Shown here: in pieces, positions 45,546 to 56,836 of the stretch
How positions within the stretch are numbered: the first letter of the stretch is position 1
Layout: every line of letters starts with the position of its first letter
Assembly: GCA_021399445.1 (NCBI GenBank)
Contig: JAJTUQ010000005.1
Coordinates: 3,286,001-3,350,000, forward strand
Direction of reading: 5' to 3'
Source: Xylogone sp. PMI_703
Lineage: Eukaryota > Ascomycota > Leotiomycetes
DNA length: 64,000 nucleotides
Notes under the pieces: model-generated
Database searches by the model: none
What the model saw: only the letters and a program-made list of their open reading frames with translations
Told to the model about the DNA's origin: nothing
Made by a program: the position numbers and the translations under genes

Positions 45546-47903
45546 TCACGCTTTACAAAACCTCTCCGCCCCCATCCCACCATCCGCACTACTAAAGCCA
45601 CTCTGTTCATCCCCCATCACCTGGAAGGCCATCGCCATTCCACTGCCCTGATGCCATAAAATATGACAGTGCAGCGCCCAGATCCCTGGATTATCCGCCA
45701 GGAACCTAATCACCACGTATCCCCACGGCGGCACGTACACCGTGTCTTTCCGTAGCGGATTCTCCAGGTTGAAGGGGCCGCCACGGGGTGGCCGCGATGT
45801 GTCCCAGGGGTTGTAATAGTCCCAGCCGCCCTTACCTTCGTAGGAGGCGATGATGTAGAAGTCGAAGCCGTGCTAGGTGGGACGTTAGTCTCGTTGATTG
45901 GTATCGGCTTTGAGTGGTTTTGTTCGGGTTTATGAATAAATAAACATGGGAAAGAAGAAGATGGTTTTTGAAATGGAAGATACGTACGAGATGAAAAGGA
46001 TGTCCATTGCTGTCGAGGTTATTGATCGTCAATTCTACCCATACAGGCTTAGCTCCCGTCCAGGGAACGAGTTGATGCTCATCCCAGCTGTCTCTGGTGG
46101 TGGAAATCAGTGGTAATTCTTGGGGCTCCCAGAATGTACGGTTAACCATTCCATGCGGGACTTGGGCTAGACGATTGAGGATTGTGATGGAAGCCCAGAT
46201 CATGAAGAAGTTTTCTGCTTCTGGCAGTGGGCTGGGGAGTGTATGTCCTTTTGCTGTGCGGAGGTCGAGCGGAACGATTTCTGAGGTGTGGTTTGTGTCT
46301 ACGGGTTGACGACTGGAGGACTCTGCGGAGAGAAGAAATGGTTGTGTTCTTGTGAGGGCTGGGTTTGGACGAAGGAAGTTTCTAGGGTGGGTTAGAGTTA
46401 GTGGTGCTGAAGTGAATGGAGAAATCGGAAGGTATTATAGCAATATCGTCGTGGAAATTTACACTCACTCTTTGTCTAGCGAAATAATCAGCTCAGTGTC
46501 GCTGTTGATATTGGACTCGGGCCACGAAATAATAAAGTCCACTCTTTCTGCGGGGTAGAGGACTCCAACGGAATTGATGAGGTTAGTATTGTCGGTATTC
46601 GCAGCTACTGGCAGGCCGCCGTCCACACCAATGACTATTAATTCTGAGTCCGGGATCGTGAATGAAAGGCCGGTTAGGGAGCTAAGTACTGTTTAGAAGC
46701 TGCTCGATCAGGTGATTATACAGATAACATACCCGACGTTTATAAGTCGAACTCTGTAACGAAGTTGTTTATCTAGTGAGAGCCGCGGCTTTGCTATATC
46801 ACTGCAGTTGACTGGTGAGCCATGAGTGGCTTTGGAGCATTCAAATCGACCAAGTCCGTTGATGAGGAGTGAATCAGGAACCGGCTAGCTATGGTCAGCG
46901 CCTATAATTCCTTTCATAGGTGCCAAAACGAACCTCTATACCACCGCTGGTCATACGCAGGAACATACCAAGGACCTGGTCAGCTTGTCGATGATACCAA
47001 TCACCAACTAGAAACAATAGCTCGTGATCATATTGGTAAGTAGAATTATCTAGAGGAGAGACGGGATTATGGACGACTAGCCCCCCGTATAAACCATCTG
47101 CTCGTTGGACTTCCGAGTGTGCGTGATACCTATGGCTTCTTAGAGTTACGCTTGACAATGAGATGGCTGATGCTGATCTTACCAGAACGTTCCCACTTGG
47201 TCGCCAATGGGGACCCGGTAGGTAAAGCTTCTACCTTGTTTGATGGCACACTGAGTGATGCCAACTGGTCCGTCCATATGATTTGCTCCTGTTCATGACG
47301 GGTTAATCGGACCTTGAAATTACTTCGAAAGAGCTACGACAATTACCTCGCATGTGCAAGCCATGCCAGTGAAGAGATACTTCTTCCTCGGCAGAGTTGA
47401 AGACTTCGATCTCTAGGGTATCGCCGGAACGGGCCTCAATAGTAGGACCCGGAAATTGGTCTGCTCTTGTGAGCTCTTCAAGCTCATAAATTGAGTTGGA
47501 TAAGAGCGGTATAATTACCATTTATGAGAAATATATCCTTTCTCACACCATTTGGGGCCCTTGTCGCCTTGGTGATATTCCACGAAAAATGCCTGACAGT
47601 TGGGTCACGCGACACATGATCTTCTGGATGAAGCAGCCATTTTAGATCTCTTTCAGGACCTGGCTCCTGGGCAGGGTCAGGATGCCCGGCCGGTTTTGGC
47701 CCTGTCACATCCCCTGCGACATGCCATTGCCGGTCCCAGATAAAAAGGATCGTCAATGGTATTAATGGTATTAACAAAAGGCCAATAAAGCAGATATGGT
47801 ATCTGTGTTTGGGGTTGTGAGCCGGAATGCGTTCCTTCCAGCGGGGGATGGATGGCTCATCATCATGACCAAGTAGTGACCTGGAACTGTCTATTACCGA
47901 CAT
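45546..47903 (-). CDS. Membrane-anchored multicopper oxidase (laccase-like)
   Basis: Blue copper oxidase that couples substrate oxidation to four-electron reduction of oxygen. Eight exons (complement of 45546-45872, 45988-46381, 46469-46681, 46733-46884, 46934-47129, 47183-47288, 47347-47460, 47519-47903) join in frame to 628 residues. All four copper signatures are present: [17 protein letters not shown] (across an intron), HPFHLHGFDF (across an intron) and [16 protein letters not shown], where the Met is the axial ligand position of the type 1 copper. Instead of a cleavable signal the protein has a cytoplasmic N terminus followed by a membrane helix at about 36-56 ([19 protein letters not shown]), predicting a type II anchored enzyme. 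The start is the ATG at 47903; an upstream in-frame ATG at 47927 is possible. Phenol or pigment-precursor oxidation is likely, but the substrate is not shown. Confidence 0.92.
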
Positions 47904-49507
47904 GATTACCAGGTCACAATTGAACATTCCATTTTCATGTAATTGAAAGATAGCGGATAGAGACCGACGATTAGAAACGGGGAGCGTCGTATTGGAATGG
48001 GAGGACTTCGAAGCCTAGCTACTAGCTCACAGCGCCGACGCATTGGCTGTCTTCTCTCACAGCTTTAGTGCAACGAATAGAGTTTAAGCTTCAAAATTCA
48101 ATGCGGTTGATATGGTTCATCCGAGATGTCCGTGGAATGTACGTAAGGACCAGATCGGGTTGGCAGAGTCTCATTTTCCGCACGTGTAATGGCGGCAGCA
48201 GATAACTTGATATGTGATACGAGCGAGCCCAAGATACTCCTCCAGATCCCAAGTTGAGAGTGGAACCATCTTCAACCGCCCAAGCTATTGTCAAGCCGTC
48301 ACCTTCTTCTACGGGAAAGAGTGAACAGGTTGGATATGCAGCTTAGAGTCGTTAATGCCAGAGCTCACATATTCCCCCATTCTTGACTTTCTCGAAGAGC
48401 TGAGCACGTGCGCCGAGGATTGGCAATGCAGCCAACGACGACAAGCTTTTGCATTGACGCGACCTGAGACTCACTGGCAACGTTGCCGTCTCGCCGCTCA
48501 ACCGCTGAAGCGAGATGCCACTTTCTCAATCCGAGAACCGACGACGCTGTGCCTGCAGGACTTAGTCTCATCTCGCCCGTGGCTGCGGAGAGTTTAAAGA
48601 AGCTTGGTGGTAATGAAACGAACAACCCAGCCGCCACATGCTGAGACCATGGAGTTTGAGTGGCTGGTGCCCAAGAGTCTGAACGACGGCGCCTGCATCG
48701 TGCCAGGGACCGTTATCTTGATAGGGCTGGTGGAGAGTTTGAGCAGAGAAATAGCGGTTGAGAAACAGAGGGTTGGCGTTCTCTAGAGTCTGCCGATGGT
48801 TTCTCTCTTTACGCGTATTTGCTCGTTTCCCCACTGGAGGTTTTCGAGAAGCGGTATAGAAGTCGATTATGATGTAAGAGGAGACGCCAGGGAATCCATC
48901 TCGGTACATGACTGTACGATATGATAGTAATCTACCTAAAATGGACCTCACTCAGCCCGGGGCGGAGGCTCTAAGTTGTGTCGCCGGGAGAGACATACTG
49001 CAACCAAGGTCTATCAGCCAATAGCCTCCGTCCCTTTTACTCTGATTACACTATCCCTCCTTATGTGATGAACCTAATCCTGCCATAGCTGGTTCCCGCA
49101 TAGTAATAACAGGGTTCTTACAGGTGGGAAAACACCTCGTTTGAAGACGACGCGGTATGGTGCCAGAGCCCTGCATGCAACTAACAATGTGCCTGCACCT
49201 TGCGGCTTGCAGAACGTCTTACGAATGCTTCGAACCGAGCTTCTCGAAGGCCTCTAAACCTCTGTTCCTGCAGCTCACTATTGACCAGCTACAGCTGCGG
49301 CGATGCATTCCAGCAAACGAGCCGCATATCACTTCCGTTCTTCGACAACCTCGATTGCACGGAACATGGGCACCCACGTGGGTGGTTGAGCAACCTCCCT
49401 TGCCGGAATACAAATAGAGCGACTGACCGGGGGAAATTTATAGTTTTGGACATCACCAGGTTCACTCCAAGCTCATCACTGCCCTTGGAAGCTCCTGTGG
49501 TTCAGCA
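47904..49507. other. Intergenic, divergent promoters
   Basis: About 1.6 kb between the oxidase (-) and the phosphoesterase (+). Several medium open frames overlap each other on both strands but show no motif or gene structure; I call none. Confidence 0.4.
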
Positions 49508-51937
49508 ATGGCCATGTCTAAGTATGCTGTGACGGCGTTGGCCCTTGCCAGCGCCGCTAATGCTGCCTCTCTGGCCGATGTTAAGCATGTCATCATGGTC
49601 ATGTTTGAAAATCGATCCTTCAACCATGTGAGTTTTTGATATGTTCCTTGTCTGATCAATTAGCGTGCACCTGCTGACTTTGATATAGTATTTCGGCACT
49701 TTCCCTGGTGTCCGAGGTTTCGCTGATCCAAACATCAAGACCAACCCCCTCACCGGAAAGTCTGCTTGGTACCAGTAAGTATAACGCGCATGGGCAAGCT
49801 ATTCTTTTCTATCTGCATCGGAATACCGACATTTTACACCTCTAATAAAACTTCCAGGTCTCTAAAAGGCGTAACAAACAAGGCTGAATGGCTCCTCCCC
49901 TTCTACCTCAACTCTGAGGGAGGAGAGGAAGGATTCAACAAGTCTCAGTGTCTCTGTGCCGGTGCAAACAACTGGACTCCTACACAACAAATCTTCCAAG
50001 CTGGATTGGAAAGTGGTGGCGTGCCCGACCAGTGGGCTATCGTCGACACTCCCCAAGCCTGGGGTTACTTCAAGCGAGATGATCTCCCCTATCACTTCGC
50101 ATTGGCCGAGTCTTACGCACTCGCTGACCACTACCATGTATGCTGTCCCCCAATTGTAGTCCGATTAGAAGATACTAACACTTGATTGTTTTGCTCAGGC
50201 ATCTATTACCTCCAACACTGACCCAAACAGATGGTACTGGCAATCAGGTTCTATTGGAGTTCCTGGGGGTCCCCAACCACCCAACTCTGGTGGTATCGTC
50301 CTCGATGACCAACAGGCTAACAGTAAGTACCACCATGATGTCGCTCTTCCATAATAATCAAATCTAATTCAAATATCCAGCATGCTCGGGCCCAGACTTG
50401 GACTGCGTCCCTCTCCACTGGCCCGCATACGCCCAGATAATGGACGAAGCTGGTGTCGACTGGATGGCCTTCCAAAACTCATACAACTGGGCTACTAACA
50501 ACGGTCTCTTCTACTTCGCTGCATTCCAAGATGCCCCTAAGAACTCAAGCCTTTACCAGCGAGGTCTCAATTTTGATGGTCCTAACGGTCTTGATGCTTT
50601 CATTGCCCGTGCTACCAATGGAACGCTTCCAGAGGTCAGCTATATGTTCCCCCCCGGAGCGCTGCAAGAGCATCCCCCGAACACGCCTGTCGATGCCTCT
50701 TGGTACTTGAACCAAATTGTTAGTGCTGCTATCAACGGACCAAACTACAATGAGACTATCATCCTGGTCAACTACGATGGTAAGTTATTCTCCTCTCCCA
50801 GCGCAATACCAGCACGAGCAATTGGAATCTGATAATTTCACGTACAGAGGCCGGTGGATGGGGAGACCCACACCTTCCTCTCATTTCTCCAAATGGGACG
50901 GCAGGAGAATGGTTCCAGGATCCTTATAATAGGGTGGGCTATACCTTCTCTGGTCCAGGTAAGTATCCTACCAAATGCAACTAGTGCGTAGTGACAAACA
51001 CTAAAACTTTACCTAGGTCCTCGTATCCCACTGTACATCATCTCTCCATTTACTCGAGGTGGTAGCGTCTTCACCGAGCGTGCTGATCATTCTTCGATAA
51101 TTATGTTCCTTGGTAAGAAATCTCACTAAAATCAGACCGCCCAGCAATTTAATTTAAGATATATAGAGGAATATCTCAAAGCCAGAGGATACGAGAACGT
51201 CACGACCGGAGAGCTGGCTGACTGGCGTCGAGAGCACATGTCTAACCTGGTCAATGCTTTTGACTTCGAAAATGTGGGTTTCCAATTCTTACATACTATT
51301 CTACATTCCTCTCTAACTAGACAACAAACAGCCCGACTACAGCAAGCCTAATCTCCCTGAGCCTCCCACTCCAATCAAGGATGAAGACGGTAACATCATC
51401 GGTTTGTATTCCGGCTTCTGTGCTATCGAGTGGCCCGGTTCTTGTTCCGGTTCTCAGTACGTCCCTCAGATCCCTTACGGTAACCAGACCGAAGAGAATT
51501 CCCTCGTCTATGAGGATGGCTACATGTTAATGCGCGGCTACGTGACTGAGGGTCGCTGGCTTGTATTCGAGTCCAACGGTTACGCGCTCTCTAACCCTGC
51601 CGATGGCTCTAAACAAATCAAGGCCACTGCGGCTACTGCTAATCACGAGAGTCTCGCACAACGATGGGTTGTTCACGCTCTTAGTGAAGAGGGTGCGCTG
51701 TTCAACGTTACCAGCGCAGTCGATGGCATGTATCTCTCGCAGCACAGCAGCTTGTCCAAGTCCGTATCTGGCGCGGAGGTCTATAACATCACCTACATTG
51801 GCAACAGCCAGTATGTGTTGCAGAAGGAGAACGGCGCCTACACGAACATCAAGCCTGATGGAACGCTTGAGTTCTCGTCGACGCCGACACCATACACAAT
51901 TTACAGTGTTACGTATAACGACAAGAAGAGTGCTTAA
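49508..51937 (+). CDS. Secreted phosphoesterase, phospholipase C-like
   Basis: Member of the phosphoesterase family (acid phosphatase AcpA/phosphatidylcholine-type phospholipase C), common in filamentous fungi for lipid or phosphate scavenging. Nine exons (49508-49627, 49689-49774, 49858-50137, 50199-50322, 50381-50779, 50848-50958, 51017-51112, 51167-51273, 51332-51937) join in frame to 642 residues. A signal peptide is clear (MAMSKYAVTALALASAANA, cleavage about 19/20). Family blocks: HVIMVMFENRSFNHYFGTFP (metal/catalytic start), ALAESYALADHYHASITSNT, GGWGDPHLPLISPNG, RIPLYIISPFTRGG, and FTERADHSSIIMFLEEYL with the conserved DHSS. The C-terminal 150 residues resemble the beta-rich tail of fungal PLCs. 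Several N-x-T/S sites fit secretion. All exons are intact. Confidence 0.9.
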
Positions 51938-52713
51938 GGGGTGATTAGCAGATCAGGATTCTGTCATATCAAAAGGAAGAAGTGCGCAGATAGAACAATG
52001 AGTAAAATATATAGAATTGACTCTTTAAAAGTCTTGATACAGTAAAAAAGTTCCATTGGTGATTTGTATTTAAGCACTGATTGAAGTGATAATAAAGTGT
52101 AATTGAGATTACTTATTCACCCCATAAGCGTACAATTCATGACTCCACTCCTTACAATGTATAACGTCTGCTTAGGGGCAACTTATTCCTACAAATCGTT
52201 TATTAAAAGAACAAACATCCTATATCGGTGAGCAAATCCCTAGCATATATGTTTACCGATATACTTTGTAATCACCTCTGGTGATAAATATTGATCATAA
52301 TGATAATTGATCTAAGGTAAGAACGAGCGGAAGCAAATGGAGAGAGAGTTTGGTCATGTGATTAGCACGTGGCACTGATGCAACGCACGTGCCTCTATCG
52401 TAGCTCATGATCGCCTGCCGTTATTCGGGACTGCCCGAACCCTATTTTTGGGTGCATCTCCAGAATTCAATTGATAGGATTATTGTAAGGCTGTGAAGTT
52501 CAGGTGAGTTTAAAGAAATGCAGGTGGGGCTATCATCGCCCTGTACTTTCCTAAAACATGCAAACGTTTCATCAGTTACATCGAGAGCCGCCCAACCTCG
52601 AGCCTCACATCTACACAAGCCCACAGGTATATTTTGAAAAGATATATCCATACCCGCCATACGCAACGTTCGCTACCGAATCATAGCTATACCATAGCTC
52701 TCGTACGTTCTAC
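51938..52713. other. Intergenic
   Basis: About 780 nt, AT-rich in its first half. Holds the promoter of the next gene; nothing else recognised. Confidence 0.4.
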
Positions 52714-55679
52714 ATGGCGGATGACAAAGATGATAGTGTACGGGACCTTCGGAGACTTGCCAAACGATACGGGATAACGATCCAGTCGTCTCCAGATGCA
52801 CAACAATGGCCGGCAGTCCATCGGCGCTTATTTGAAAGTATCCGCAAGATTGGGGATCAGAAATTCGACAGTTTCTGTGCTAGCATAGACATCCGATCTA
52901 ATGATGAGCCCTGGCGGGAACAGACCAAACATCGTGCGGAGTGGTTGGCGAAACGTGCTTCTCGCCTCTTCGATCAGCAGCGGAACGAGTCTGGTTGGAG
53001 GTTCGGCTTGGAGAACGATATTCTTCGAAGATTCAGTGTTGAAGTTGCTTGGTAAGGCAAGCTGCTCATGCTCTGGGTCTGCACTAACACATAAAAAGTC
53101 CGAAGTGTCGGGCAAGGATCTGGCGTTCCGAGATTGAAGCCTGTATCAACGAGCTGGACGAGGTTGCCGCAAAACTGGAAGATCGAAGGAAGAATCGGAA
53201 GCCGTGCACCTGTGCACCCAACGATCGACCACAGGATTAGTATGTTACTCTCATGAGACTGCGATTTCCTCTCCTAACTATCGTGCAGCTATGAGATCGG
53301 TACCAATCCGTTGTTCGATGACCGAACTCAAGAAGTGATCATTCATGATCCATTATTACGATCTCAACTACCGAAGCTAGAGCCAGATCGGGTTTATGGG
53401 CTGCAAGAGACGAATAATTTCGAGAAGCTACTGTCAACACCCGTGCCAAGTGCACTTGCTAACGACGCTGATATCACACTCAGGGAGCTGGTAAGGAGTA
53501 ACCCCTTCAAGGACGGAGTTGAACCTTTGCTTTTCCCTTTTTTAATTTTAGAAGCCAAATCCGGAAAAAGCTCGAGTGGCTTCTATGAAATACAAACGCA
53601 AACAGCTTTCCCAATCTTTGCTCTGCTTAAACTTCAAGAGGATTTGCTTGCGCGGGTACAAGATGGTGGCATGGCGGATGGACCTCTAATATGGTTCTTT
53701 GCGAATCGAGGCGATGCCTGGAGAGTATATGGGTGTTGTCTCTCAGACAGTGAACCCCCTAGATATGTGCGTATCCTCTCAATTCATTTTATCACGGAAC
53801 ATTTAAAAATTCGCCTTTATATTTACTTACTAGGCGGTACTATGTTGACTCTTATTAGGATATTCTACACCTTTGGGATGGCTCTATAATGTCGAAAGAC
53901 AGCTCCCTGCAGCTTCTCCTTATCGTGGACTACATTTTTGACTGGGCTCGGGATATATACCGACCGTCTATTTTAAGACAGCTGAAGTCGCTTGTGACTG
54001 GATCGACCTTTGATCAAATCAGCTTAGCCGACGATAGTGACATTATTTCTATGCGGAGAAACATATCCAATTGGATCCAAGCTGCCCCTAGCACAGTCAC
54101 TGGACTTGACTTTGAGCCAGACTTTGGAAAGCATGAAATCGCTCCTGCTCTTGACCATCAGAGCTTGTTACGTATACCTATTCCGAATACAAAGCTTGGC
54201 ATACTGCGTTCAGCAGCCTTGATAGAGTCACGAGTAGAAGGCCTGCTCATCACGGAGCAAAATGTGACAAAGCTTCTGCAACTAGCAGGAGGTGAAGAGC
54301 CAGCAAGACAACTGTTGAATTTCCTTGCGAAATGGAACGAACTTCTCCTACTCACCGGAGATGACCTTGATGACCTAGAAGAGACCTGGATAGGGGGATC
54401 AAGATTCGCCACTGAATCCCCGGCACCATCAACCTCCTCTGAGTTCTATGTACTGATCGAGACAAAGACTTTTATGAATACCTCATGGACCATCGTCCGA
54501 GAATTAACGTACCTGGCGGTGTCAAAAGAAGCATTTGAGATTATCTTCACTTATGCTAATTTCAAAATTCGACACCCTGGGCGAGAATTAGTGGCGAAGG
54601 CTGCGCGAACATGCAGCAAAACAGTCCTTATTGAGACACTTCGGTGCCTTCTCTCTGGATCTCCAGGCCAACTGTTTATCGCGGCTACCACCTGCGTATG
54701 CCTGTCTCTCTATGCTCTACCAGAGAGAAAAAGGAGTGACCATACTCCACCTATCGAAACCTTGGCATTTGGAAAACTTCGACGGCCGAGATTGTCCGAA
54801 TTTATCCAGAAATTCCACAAAGTCGCTATGAGGAAAGAAAAGACAAAGTTCATAATCCCCAGAAACGTATATGAACTTTCCCCTAAACAACGCGCCGATT
54901 GGGTAAAAAAACGCCACCCTAAGTATCGATTACCTACGCCGGAAGATCTATCCTTTATCCGTAATTCGGAAGGAACAAGACTTGTGTCTGAAAATGATAT
55001 GCATGAGGAGAGCCGATGTGCTAGGTGTATTCTCAGCAATAAATACGATGAGAAACCCCATCACTTCACTGCATCTGGTCCTAATGTCTTCTCAGCATAT
55101 GGACTCGATCTCGTTATATCCTTGAACTTGACAGCTGATGGTACGGATAGACATGACATTTGTCTTTTCGCAGTTACTGATGTAACTGAGGTGGCGGATG
55201 ACAAGGAGCTCGCGGTGATTGTGGAAGACCTCCTTCAGAGCGGACATGGATATCATACAATCTGCCATCCGATACCGCAATGGTTCGAGCGCAGCATTGG
55301 TTTACGTGGTGGGGACACGCTCTGGAATCTTCCACTTCATTACCGGCCTTTCACAGATAAAGAACGGATTGATGTTACGGACTGGGCCATCGAACTAAAG
55401 GGCTTACCAACTTCGGAGTCAGCAGAGAAACGGAGTATGGGATTCCGATGGGACGGACTCCAGATGTTCTTGCATTATTTGGGGAAAGGCAAGTCGTTGA
55501 CTGAAGCGGTTAGGGAGATTAGACTCAAGGATCGATCAATAAGCACTCGGGTTAGACTAAATGTCTATTGGCAATCAGACAGAGATGATAAGCGGAGGCG
55601 TGAAGAAGCTGGTGAGATGGTAGAGCTGCGGCCTATTATACGCGGAGGACCATTGCCAGAGTCCACACGCGGAGATTAA
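52714..55679 (+). CDS. Uncharacterised protein with CxxC/CxC and PD-(D/E)xK-like motif
   Basis: Large protein of a family I have seen only as hypothetical in ascomycetes. Exons 52714-53051, 53099-53239, 53289-53766 and 53859-55679 join in frame to 925 residues. Residues 1-112 are charged and helical. CPKCRARIWRSEI starts at Cys113 and CTC at 149-151 completes a four-cysteine set that could bind zinc. At about 235-250 a strand-like stretch LLFPFLILEAKS ends in E-A-K (248-250) with Asp235 and Glu238 before it, followed by IQTQTAFPIFALLKLQEDL; this layout recalls PD-(D/E)xK nucleases. Next come GPLIWFFANRGDAWRVYG and LQLLLIVDYIFDWARDIYRP, strongly shared with the decayed copy downstream. A second CxxC lies at 706-709 (CARC). 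Nuclease function is inference; the cysteines and ExK are seen. No signal peptide or membrane segment. Confidence 0.8.
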
Positions 55680-56836
55680 CTAATAAGACCATCTTAAATC
55701 TGCCTACTAAAGACTTCGATCGATAGATATGAAAAAGGAAACGATTCCTTGGCTCTATGTCTCCTCCTCGTCTAAATTTTCAAATGCAAGTTCTGGTTTT
55801 TGCATTTACGAGCTTGGGTCAACGAGTGTTAGAGTGTTTGTTAACTCCGAGAATCCATAACCTTCTCTACTCTCTGGACTACAGGGGCATTCGATATGTC
55901 TGTACAATTGAGTAATGATTTTTTTTTTTGTGATTGGTGACTTATATCCATGAAAATACCGCAAAATTCTATAGCAATTCCTCCTCGTACCAAGTCCCTT
56001 TTAGTTCTAGAGCTAGCAGTAGTCGCTCTAATCCGAGTCGAGGACAGGGGATTCTACAGCTGTAAAGGCCCTGAAACCTTCCTTCTTCAGTGGTTTAGGG
56101 ATCAATCTGTATTACATTCCAGTTCTTACCATTCTCTACAGTTAATTCGTAGCTCTCAGCTACCTGGCCTCCTATCACTCCGTCCAACAATACACTCGAC
56201 ATTGACAAATACTAGCTTCGATAAATAAAGACAGATATGAATAGGAATACTAAATTACAGAACCTTTCAAAGTTTTCACTTAAAGATTATTCTGATCTTG
56301 ATTATAAGTGTCCGGTCTCAGCCGTACTTCACAGTAGAACCAATAAATATCTTATCAGCCTTTCCGATTGACCCAAGAAACAGCTTCTATAAGCTACATC
56401 TGTGTTCCTTGATGTGAATATGGATAAAATCTTGGAAGTAAAATACAACCGGCAGTGATTTTAGCTCATGGATGGACGAGGCTGCTGAGTGTACCGGAAA
56501 TTATGGTTCTCACGGCATAGAATATGTAAGAGGACCAATTTGGCAGGTGCAACGGTGGAGTGCTGTTGTAATCAATTCGGGGGGTTGGTTTGAAGCTGTA
56601 AAGTAATTTCGCGTAGGTGCCACCAACAGAACCCAGGGTTTTGATTGGATATGTTGATCAGGAACCTGCAGTTATCAATTTTGTGATGGTACACAGCCTG
56701 GTCTATATTTCCTCTATGCTTCTCCCGACCTGCCGGCTGCATCTTTTGCCCCATCTACTAATGCCGTGGTAGGTAGAAGACTATACATCTCCTTTAACGA
56801 CATCAATAATATAATATTGATCCGCGTGTCCGCAAA
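55680..56836. other. Intergenic between the two paralogues
   Basis: About 1.15 kb, AT-rich, with an 11-base T run at about 55,920. No gene recognised. Confidence 0.4.

Noticed and set aside
48355..48951. Overlapping frames on both strands upstream of the phosphoesterase
   Set aside because: No motif, no splice-consistent extension, and mutual antisense overlap; more likely chance.
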